Source of the DNA: Prevotella sp. OH937_COT-195
Lineage (GTDB): Bacteria; Bacteroidota; Bacteroidia; Bacteroidales; Bacteroidaceae
DNA: 59,567 bases
Assembly: GCF_003932845.1 (NCBI RefSeq)
Contig: NZ_RQZH01000015.1
Location: 1-59,567 of the forward strand
Direction: 5' to 3'
A model generated the notes under the pieces. That model was not told where the DNA came from, searched no databases, and was given only the letters and a program-made list of their open reading frames with translations. Made by a program: the position numbers and the translations under genes. Below are positions 1-6,743 of this stretch, piece by piece (position 1 is the first letter of the stretch; the number at the start of each line of letters is the position of its first letter).

Positions 1-317
1 AAATATTTTTTCCTATCATTTCGTTCTTGTACAAGAACATCAGGTATTCTGCTAATGACAGATTGAGCGTTTCAATAAAGCAAGCATCATCACCATTCGC
101 TCATTATTACTTAGGAATTCAAAGACAAATCTATCAACGGCATTATGGAATATGCTTTCTTTGTTTTTGAAATGATAGAACATATTGCCAATAGATTCAT
201 TGCTCTCTTAGACTAAATCCGAAAATGATACTACGGCATATCTTTTTTTCTGAAATAGCCTGAACGACTCACTTAGGATAATATCTCTTTTGATTCTTCA
301 TCTGTCTGACGTTCCAT
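1..317 (-). pseudogene. TetR-family regulator, degenerate, 3' end outside window
   Basis: Read leftward from an ATG at 317-315, the first 14 codons end in a stop. A frame change then gives a recognisable TetR N-terminal helix-turn-helix: IILSESFRLFQKKRYAVVSFSDL, split here as IILSESFRLFQKKRY and AVVSFSDL. One in-frame stop follows, then NMFYHFKNKESIF, which matches the conserved Y-H-F-K-x-K-E-x-(I/L)-F recognition-helix end of the family. A further frame change near 75-90 is needed to read on to the window edge (SLAEYLMFLYKNEMIG). With at least two frameshifts and a stop, the gene cannot make a normal protein. The family assignment rests on the motif. The target gene is unknown. Confidence 0.72.
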
Positions 318-588
318 AATTTCATAACGTTTAATTCAAAAAACAGAATGTTTGTTATGCGTATATTAGTGTATAATTACGTAAATTATTTCAATCCACC
401 AATTTTTTCAGAGACTTTTTCTTCAAAAAGAATTGTTTTCCTCTTTTCTTATAATAAAGTATATGTCTTACTCAAATTTTATTGTCTGAATGATGCCTGT
501 GGTATTTGTTCTATCTTCATGAATTATACAGGCAAAATAATTATTTTCGCAAAAATAATCTGTTGTGCATAAGTATTGAAAAATAAAA
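318..588. other. AT-rich intergenic stretch, nothing recognised
   Basis: Between the TetR relic and the dps terminator the sequence is very AT-rich. I see no gene, RNA or repeat in it. The short open frames here have no recognisable protein features. Confidence 0.5.
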
Positions 589-624
589 AGTCCCCGGAAG
601 CAGTATTGGGAACTTCCGGGGACT
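589..624 (-). terminator. Rho-independent terminator of dps
   Basis: The arms agtccccggaag (589-600) and cttccggggact (613-624) form a perfect 12-bp stem with a 12-base loop. On the minus strand it is followed by a T-rich run (the complement of aaaaataaaaa). It lies 16 bases past the dps stop codon. Confidence 0.85.
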
Positions 625-640
625 GAATGTTTTTGTATAA

Positions 641-1156
641 TTACTTGTTGCCGCAACCGCAACTTGCATCTTCGTCGTGTTCACAACAGCCGGATGCAAC
701 AAGCATCCAGAGGGCTTTTTCCTGTCCCCTCAGATAGTCGCTCATCAGCGATACCGTAACATCATCGCCGGCTTCGGTGGCAATTGCCAACAGTTCTCTT
801 TCTTTTGCGATGAGAGATTTGAGCCAACCGAGAAGCATCTTGCGTGCCTCTTTATCGCAACATGTGTTGGCAACCTCTTTTATGTTGGCAATCTTCAGAT
901 ACTCGCTGAAACGACTTTCCGGCATTCCGCCCAGTTGCAGCATACGCTCTGCCACTTCATCGATTTTCTCTGCCGCGTCATTGTAGAACTCTTCGTACTT
1001 CTCGTGCATGATGTAGAAACTGTGACCGCTTACATTCCAGTGGAAACCGCGCAGATTGGTGTAATAAACTTGAAGGTCGGCCAGTAGTTGGGAAAGACCG
1101 TTTACAACGTTTTTAACCTTCTTTTCGTCTAAACTTAAATAATCCAATGTTCTCAT
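641..1156 (-). CDS. dps: Dps family ferritin-like protein
   Basis: A 171-residue protein of the Dps/bacterioferritin-like family. Such proteins form 12-mers that oxidise and store iron and protect DNA from peroxide. The ferroxidase ligands show the exact family spacing: His39 and His51, then Asp66 and Glu70 in the segment AAEKIDEVAE, with HWNVSG around the first. The C-terminus is odd: after the last helix the chain ends in a Cys-rich tail with Cys at about 157, 158, 166 and 168 (SGCC...SCGCGNK). The gene is monocistronic, with its own TAACTTTG promoter at 1200-1207 and a strong terminator. Peroxide control through OxyR is usual in Bacteroides but no operator was identified here. Confidence 0.93.
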   Translation of the reverse strand: MRTLDYLSLDEKKVKNVVNGLSQLLADLQVYYTNLRGFHWNVSGHSFYIMHEKYEEFYNDAAEKIDEVAERMLQLGGMPESRFSEYLKIANIKEVANTCCDKEARKMLLGWLKSLIAKERELLAIATEAGDDVTVSLMSDYLRGQEKALWMLVASGCCEHDEDASCGCGNK

Positions 1157-1199
1157 ACCTTTTATTATTTTAAAATTATTATTTATTTCTTTTTCGTTG

Positions 1200-1230
1200 C
1201 AAAGTTAGTTTTTTGTTCCTTTCTCCACAA
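1200..1230 (-). promoter_or_regulatory. Bacteroidota-type promoter of dps
   Basis: On the minus strand the -7 box is TAACTTTG (1207-1200). A TTG at 1230-1228 lies 20 bases upstream. The box is 44 bases before the dps ATG. Confidence 0.6.
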
Positions 1231-1393
1231 CAGAAAAATTCTATATAACGATAGAGTATGTCTATATCAATGACTAATCGCATGATTATCATTGGTTTTC
1301 CACATGTGATATTAATTTGCGAGAAACTTAAAATAAATTGCCGTCGTATTGTTTCTTGTTTTTTTAAAACCGTTATTACATATATCGTATGTG

Positions 1394-2020
1394 TCACAGT
1401 TTGCGTATTATTGTCAGTCCGTCTCGCAAAGGCAGTATTACTCTTTCCACCCGGTTGTCGTGAGCGATGTAGTAGTTGAAAGCCTCTATCCCTTGTGTCT
1501 GACGGTCGGCAGGTTTCGGTTGTTCGAGTACATGACCGTCCCACAGGGTGTTGTCGGCAAGAATGAAGCCGCCCGGTCGTAAAATCTGCAATACCGTTTC
1601 GTATGTCTCCAAATACGTTCGCTTGTCACCGTCTATGAATGCCATGTCGAAATTGATGCCTAAGCGTGGTGCCTCGACGTTGGCATCGCCGATGGCGAAC
1701 ACTATCTTGTCTGCAACCGACGAGCCTTCTATCCATTTCCGTGCGAAATCTTCCATCTCGTCGTTTATCTCGAAAGTATATATTCGACCATCGTCTCCGA
1801 GACCTTCGGCCATACATATCGCGCTGTAACCGCTGAATGTGCCAACTTCGAGAATATTCTTAGGGCGTATCATCTCCACAATCATCTTCAGCAGTCGTCC
1901 TTGCAGGTGACCGCTTGCCATGCGTCCGTGCAGCAAATGCACATTGGTGGCACGCCAAAGGCGGTACAGATATTCGCCTTCCGGATCGATATGCGATGTT
2001 ATATACTCTTCGAGTGTCAT
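1394..2020 (-). CDS. SAM-dependent O-methyltransferase (COMT/CCoAOMT-like)
   Basis: A 208-residue class I methyltransferase of the cation-dependent O-methyltransferase family. The SAM-binding motif I (ILEVGTFSGYSA) is near residues 57-68. An acidic motif AFIDGDK follows, as does the late motif GGFILADNTLWDG. The start MTLEEY at 2020 is chosen because the aroQ stop ends at 2023, two bases upstream. The longer open frame would run back through aroQ and begin with a non-homologous tail. It is the last gene of the leftward operon TPR protein - ADP-ribosylglycohydrolase - aroQ - this gene. The acceptor is unknown. The family acts on catechol-like hydroxyls. Confidence 0.88.
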   Translation of the reverse strand: MTLEEYITSHIDPEGEYLYRLWRATNVHLLHGRMASGHLQGRLLKMIVEMIRPKNILEVGTFSGYSAICMAEGLGDDGRIYTFEINDEMEDFARKWIEGSSVADKIVFAIGDANVEAPRLGINFDMAFIDGDKRTYLETYETVLQILRPGGFILADNTLWDGHVLEQPKPADRQTQGIEAFNYYIAHDNRVERVILPLRDGLTIIRKL

Positions 2021-2022
2021 TC

Positions 2023-2466
2023 TCACGATTTTAATACCAGTCGTGTCTGTTTGTCTGCGAGAGCCTCCAATGCCAGTCGGTATCCGGCCATTCCAAACCC
2101 GCATATCACTCCTTTGCATGCCGGCGATATGATGGAACGTTGGCGAAACTCCTCGCGTGCATATATGTTTGACACATGTACCTCCACCACCGGTGACTTT
2201 ACGGCGCGTATGCAGTCGTGCAGTGCCACGCTGGTGTGTGTGTATCCGCCGGCATTCAGCACTATTCCATCGTATGTGAAACCCGCTTCCTGCATCTTGT
2301 CAATCAATTTTCCCTCCACGTTGCTTTGGTAATAGTCTATCTGTATTTGTGGAAATCTTGCACGCAGGGTTTGCAGGCATGTTTCCATGTCCTCGTTTCC
2401 ATACACTTCCGGCTCGCGTTTCCCCAGCAAGTTCAGGTTCGGTCCGTTAAGGATAAGTATTTTCAT
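2023..2466 (-). CDS. aroQ: 3-dehydroquinate dehydratase, type II
   Basis: A 147-residue type II dehydroquinase, the normal size for the dodecameric family. It converts 3-dehydroquinate to 3-dehydroshikimate in the shikimate pathway in the cytoplasm. The N-terminal signature NGPNLNLLGKREPEVYG carries the catalytic Tyr22. LNAGGYTHTSVALHDCI and VEVHVSNIYAREEFR supply the other active-site Asn, His and Ser residues, and GFGMAGYRLAL closes the domain. It is translationally close to the methyltransferase downstream (2-base gap) and 22 bases after the ADP-ribosylglycohydrolase stop. Confidence 0.97.
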   Translation of the reverse strand: MKILILNGPNLNLLGKREPEVYGNEDMETCLQTLRARFPQIQIDYYQSNVEGKLIDKMQEAGFTYDGIVLNAGGYTHTSVALHDCIRAVKSPVVEVHVSNIYAREEFRQRSIISPACKGVICGFGMAGYRLALEALADKQTRLVLKS

Positions 2467-2488
2467 ATTTTAATGTTATCATGAGTTT

Positions 2489-3283
2489 CTATCTCCCCAT
2501 TTCTCCGATTATGTTGTCACAGAACCGGGTAACTACGTTGAGCATATCCTCCGGCAGGTATTCCAGGGCACGTTTCACTATTTCGTCGGGCACCTCGTAG
2601 TATGCCTCGGCTATTGAACCGGTTATTGCCGCCTTGGTGTCAGTGTCTCCGTCGGCGAGTACCGCTTTGCGTATTGCGTCCTCAAAGCCGTCGCTTTCTA
2701 TGAAACACCTTATTGCCGCGGGTACTGTCTCTTGGCATGTGACATCGAAGTGTCCCAATGCCCCGATGCGCATGATGTCTTTCAATGTGGGTATCTCGTA
2801 ACCGAATTTCCGCCCCACAGAAAACACAAGCCGTTCTTTAGTCACGCGCACTGTGCGCAGCCAATATATTACCGTGGCTGTGCATTGAGCTCCCTTTATG
2901 CCTTCCTCGTGGTTGTGACTGACTTCTGCCGAGCGTTTCGCCTCTTCCATGACGGCATCGATGTCGTGGAACAACCAGCCTATCGGACTTACACGCATTG
3001 CCGACCCGTTTCCGTAAGACCCGTAAGGGCGATGGTCGTCGCCCGCCACCCATGCCGAGAACATGCCGCCATAGCCTCCCATCGGTTTCGGGTAGCGCCT
3101 ACACCAGTCGAGCAGAGATTCCGCATATCCACGGTTGTTAAGCACGGCATCGGCAATGGCAACGGTGCAAACCGTGTCGTCGGTGAAACCACATTCGGGT
3201 GTGAATAGTTCGAAACCGGCCTGCGGTGGCGGTCCGAATTCGAATCGTGAACCAACTATATCGCCTATTATCGCTCCAAGCAT
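2489..3283 (-). CDS. ADP-ribosylglycohydrolase family protein
   Basis: A 264-residue protein of the DraG/ARH family, which hydrolyses ADP-ribose from modified residues or small molecules using a two-metal site. It shows the N-terminal GAIIGDIVGSRFE, the metal-binding TDDT at residues 34-37, a central SHNHEEGIKGA and the C-terminal DGDTDT metal motif. No matching ADP-ribosyltransferase is visible in the window. Its place between a TPR protein and aroQ suggests co-transcription rather than a shared pathway. The substrate is unknown. Confidence 0.9.
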   Translation of the reverse strand: MLGAIIGDIVGSRFEFGPPPQAGFELFTPECGFTDDTVCTVAIADAVLNNRGYAESLLDWCRRYPKPMGGYGGMFSAWVAGDDHRPYGSYGNGSAMRVSPIGWLFHDIDAVMEEAKRSAEVSHNHEEGIKGAQCTATVIYWLRTVRVTKERLVFSVGRKFGYEIPTLKDIMRIGALGHFDVTCQETVPAAIRCFIESDGFEDAIRKAVLADGDTDTKAAITGSIAEAYYEVPDEIVKRALEYLPEDMLNVVTRFCDNIIGEMGR

Positions 3284-3299
3284 ATCTCCTCCTTTCTCT

Positions 3300-5348
3300 T
3301 TATTTCTTTATCTTGTGGGTAATTTTCAGCACTTTGTTAATGTTGTCAATCTCAATCTTCCCAACCCTGTTAAGAACAGTTTGTCCGAGCAGCAACGGTG
3401 CCTTTTGATTGCGCACCACGCTTGCCCTGACATTGTTTAATGACAATCCGCCGAAGTTCACGTTACGCAGGTTTATTATCGTTCCTTCGTTTACGTTCCC
3501 GTTGGCATCTAAGAAATTGGCAGAGCCTGCCACGTCGTTCTTCCCAAGATAGCCGTTCTTCATCATAAACGTTGCCTCAACCATCGACATGCTTACTTCG
3601 CTTGCACCGGTGTCGAAAATAAAACTCAACGGAAGATCGTTGATATAACATTTCACTCTGCACAGCGAACCTTCTTTCGTGAACGGCACTTCCACCTCTT
3701 CCTCTTCATATTCCGTGTTGTCTGTCGTTTCTGTCATTTTTGCCACCGTTTCCACTTGTTTCCTGCGCTGCTCATTCATTATCCGTTCGAACTCCTCGTT
3801 GTTTCGTATGTTCTCCATATCGAAATCTTTTTCAATATGAGCCAGTTCGAAGATACCCTTGTCGAACACTTTTTGCAGGTATCTGCATGCCGTCGCGGGG
3901 GCGTTCAGTCGCGAGTAAAGGCACGCCGCATTGTATAATGCCCCCTGCGTATTTTCGTTTGCCAAAACGCTGTCGCACATCTCCACTGCCTTGTCGCGGT
4001 CTCCGAGCATGGCGTATGCGAACATTGCCTCTGTGGCTGTTTTCGCTACGGTGTCTGTCTCTATTACTTTCTCATAGTCGTCGCGTGCCGCCTCATGGTT
4101 ATTCTGTTTTGTGTGACAATACCCCCGTAACAAATATGTGTGAATTTGGTTCGGTTCAATACTTACCGCAGTATTGAAATCGTCTATCGCCTCGTCGTAC
4201 AGTTCGGCCCACATCATTACCATTCCGCGTGCCTTATATGGAAAATATTCGTTTTCGGCATTCTTCACCATCTTCGTTGCTGCCGCTATAGAACCTTTCA
4301 TGTCGCCCATTCTGTGTGCAATTACGGCTTTTTCCCAGTGGTAGTTGTTGTTCGTACTATCCTCCTCGAGTGCACGACCGATAGATTCCGTCGCTTTCTC
4401 ATACATTCCGAGTTCGCTATAAGTGTCTGCCATAAGGTAGTAAATATTCTCGTTCTCATCGAACTCTATAATCTTTTTAAAGAAAGGGATGGCATCTTGT
4501 GGCTTGCCGTTAAACTTGTTCAACAAGCCTGCTATGTAAAGCCATGTAAACTCCGCAGGTGTTTTCTTTATCTCCGTATTCAGTCGCGACATTAATTTCG
4601 AGAACTGCGGTTCTTCGTTTATTTTCTCCATCAGTTCCACTGCCCGCGCGCTTTCGTCTATCGAAACCGCTTTCACAAGATCTTCTATCGCCCTGTTCCA
4701 TTTCTTCTGTTCGATGTAGCATTCGGCTCTGAAGCAGTAGCATTGCGATTCCTCGGGAGCAAGTTTCAGTGCATAGTCGTAGTTCTTTTCCGCCTCTGCA
4801 AAGTTTTTTTGGTCGTAGGCATTGCGTCCGAGTCCCAGAAAACCAATTATTGATCCCGGCTCTATCTTGGTCACTCGCAGATAGTCTGCGTTCGACAAGT
4901 CGTATTTCTTCATCTCATAATATTTCTGTCCGCGGTAGTTAAGGTAGTCAATGTCCTCGGGTTGTGCCTTTATCGCCAGTCCGAGTTCTTCGACGGCCTT
5001 GTCGTTCTGCCCGAGGTTCGAGAATACGTTGGCTTTCAGATTGTGCGAGAATCCGATGTACTCCTTGTCTTTTTTCGGCAGATACCTCAGAGCTTTCTCA
5101 ATGTTTGACAGAGCCAGTCCGTTCTCTTCCCTTTGCAGGTTTATCCAAGCCGTGCGGAAATATGCGTATCCGTTTTTCGGGTTCACTGCAAGTTCTTTTT
5201 GCAGATATTGTAGTGCTTCGTTGAATTCGCCATTCTCAATTGCTTCCTCTGCACGCAGATAGTTGTAGGAATCCGGTCGTTTAATGTCTTTTGCAGATAA
5301 TGCAATGGCTAGTGACAAGACCAACAAGGCCGCCCAAAATCTTTTCAT
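3300..5348 (-). CDS. Exported TPR-repeat protein with C-terminal retropepsin-like aspartyl protease domain
   Basis: 682 residues. Residues 1-19 form a signal peptide (MKRFWAALLVLSLAIALSA). Residues about 28-530 are a long series of tetratricopeptide repeats, seen as repeated A-x(6)-G/A-x(3)-Y/F-x(2)-A patterns. The last 120 residues form a single-lobe, retropepsin-like domain with the catalytic motif FIFDTGASEVS (Asp579-Ser583) and the later ligand PLLLGQTVLNRVG, as in the clan AA proteases. Such single domains work as homodimers. It is the first gene of a four-gene operon with a good promoter at 5383-5413. A periplasmic location is inferred from the signal peptide. The substrate is unknown. 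Confidence 0.88.
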   Translation of the reverse strand: MKRFWAALLVLSLAIALSAKDIKRPDSYNYLRAEEAIENGEFNEALQYLQKELAVNPKNGYAYFRTAWINLQREENGLALSNIEKALRYLPKKDKEYIGFSHNLKANVFSNLGQNDKAVEELGLAIKAQPEDIDYLNYRGQKYYEMKKYDLSNADYLRVTKIEPGSIIGFLGLGRNAYDQKNFAEAEKNYDYALKLAPEESQCYCFRAECYIEQKKWNRAIEDLVKAVSIDESARAVELMEKINEEPQFSKLMSRLNTEIKKTPAEFTWLYIAGLLNKFNGKPQDAIPFFKKIIEFDENENIYYLMADTYSELGMYEKATESIGRALEEDSTNNNYHWEKAVIAHRMGDMKGSIAAATKMVKNAENEYFPYKARGMVMMWAELYDEAIDDFNTAVSIEPNQIHTYLLRGYCHTKQNNHEAARDDYEKVIETDTVAKTATEAMFAYAMLGDRDKAVEMCDSVLANENTQGALYNAACLYSRLNAPATACRYLQKVFDKGIFELAHIEKDFDMENIRNNEEFERIMNEQRRKQVETVAKMTETTDNTEYEEEEVEVPFTKEGSLCRVKCYINDLPLSFIFDTGASEVSMSMVEATFMMKNGYLGKNDVAGSANFLDANGNVNEGTIINLRNVNFGGLSLNNVRASVVRNQKAPLLLGQTVLNRVGKIEIDNINKVLKITHKIKK

Positions 5349-5382
5349 GTTCTTTTGTTTTTCTTTTTATGAACGTTTTCTG

Positions 5383-5413
5383 CAAAGATATTAAAAAAAC
5401 ATTTATGATCAAA
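5383..5413 (-). promoter_or_regulatory. Bacteroidota-type promoter of the TPR-aroQ operon
   Basis: On the minus strand TTTG (5413-5410), 19 bases, then TATCTTTG (5390-5383), ending 34 bases before the ATG at 5348. It is a near-perfect match to the sigma-ABfr consensus. Confidence 0.8.
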
Positions 5414-5626
5414 GTTTTTTTAATAAAATAAAAATATTGTTGTCCGACAAATCAAATTGTAACCAAATTGAAATGTCGGACAAAACTGAAAGCCTATTTA
5501 TGTCTGTTTATTTCGTATTTATGTAGATTTATTCATTCAAAATAAAGAGTATCATGGATACCTGTCTGTAATTAATTTTTAATGTCTTCTCACATCCCAT
5601 TTACACCTTCTATTTTTCCTGCATTA

Positions 5627-6676
5627 TTACAAGTCGTCCTCCAAGGCCGTGCTCTTGGCGTATGCCGTACTTTTGGCTTCGAAGAAATCTGTTTTCACCA
5701 TGTTCGCATTCGAGTACTGCGACACCCATTTCATGTTTTCGGGTTCCGTGTGATTATCCTCATAGAGGTATCCGAAACCGAGGCTGTGCCAGCGCAGGTT
5801 GCCGAGATAGCGTATATAGTCATATACCATCCGGCTGTTCAGTCCTTGCACGTCGTCGCCTATGACATATTGTCCCCACTCAATTTCCTGCCGCACTCCC
5901 TCGCGCATCATCTCCTCGTACACTGCCACTTTTTCTTCCGTGAACATGTCCGGGTCTTCCTTTTTCAGTTCTTGTATGATGTTGCGGAACAGCCACAGGT
6001 GCGTATTCTCGTCGCGGTTGATATAACGTATTTCCTGTGCCGAACCCGACATTTTCCCGTTTCGGCTCAGGTTGTAGAAGAACATGAAACCGCTGTAGAA
6101 ATATATTCCCTCGAGTATAAAGTTGGCTATACATGTTTTAATCAGCGAGTACTTGTCCCGATTGTTTTGAAACTCGTTGTAGCAGTCGCCAATGAATTTG
6201 TTGCGTCGCAGCAGATGTTCGTCGGTTTTCCACTGGTATAGAATGGTGTTGCGTTCCTCGGGACTGCAAATAGAATCGAGCATGTAACTGTAACTCTGGC
6301 TGTGTACGCACTCTTGGAATGCTTGAATGTGCAGACACAGGTTTACCTCGTTGGCCGTGATATATTCGCACAACGATGGCAGGTTGTTGCTTTGCAGCGA
6401 GTCGAGAAACACGAGGAAACTCAATATTTTGTCGTATGCCGTGCGTTCTGCATTGTCCAGATGCGGATAGTCTTTGGCATCTTGCGTAAGGTTTATTTCC
6501 TCCGGTATCCAGAAATTGTTCATTGCCTGCCGATACCAGTCGCTTGCCCACTGATACCGCATGTTGTTGAAGTCGTTGAGATTTGTCGTATTCCCGCCTA
6601 TCATTCTTCTCAGTCGCAGGTCGATGTCGCCTTCGGGATTGAAGAGTGCGTTTCTTTTCAGTTTGTTGTTATCCAT
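5627..6676 (-). CDS. nrdB: Ribonucleoside-diphosphate reductase, beta (radical) subunit
   Basis: A 349-residue class Ia R2 protein that holds the dinuclear metal centre and tyrosyl radical needed by NrdA. Metal ligands follow the family order: Asp92 (FLDSLQSNN), Glu122 and His125 (QECVHSQSY), a later Glu in LEGIYFYSGF, and Glu/His in NRDENTHLWLF. The radical Tyr is Tyr129, seven residues after Glu122 as in E. coli R2. It lies 67 bases downstream of nrdA on the same strand and is probably co-transcribed. No NrdR box was identified. Confidence 0.97.
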   Translation of the reverse strand: MDNNKLKRNALFNPEGDIDLRLRRMIGGNTTNLNDFNNMRYQWASDWYRQAMNNFWIPEEINLTQDAKDYPHLDNAERTAYDKILSFLVFLDSLQSNNLPSLCEYITANEVNLCLHIQAFQECVHSQSYSYMLDSICSPEERNTILYQWKTDEHLLRRNKFIGDCYNEFQNNRDKYSLIKTCIANFILEGIYFYSGFMFFYNLSRNGKMSGSAQEIRYINRDENTHLWLFRNIIQELKKEDPDMFTEEKVAVYEEMMREGVRQEIEWGQYVIGDDVQGLNSRMVYDYIRYLGNLRWHSLGFGYLYEDNHTEPENMKWVSQYSNANMVKTDFFEAKSTAYAKSTALEDDL

Positions 6677-6743
6677 TGTAATGTTGTTTTTTCAGTTTGT
6701 GGTATGGCAGCATGCCGCGTTTTTTCCGTATGCCGCCGATGTG

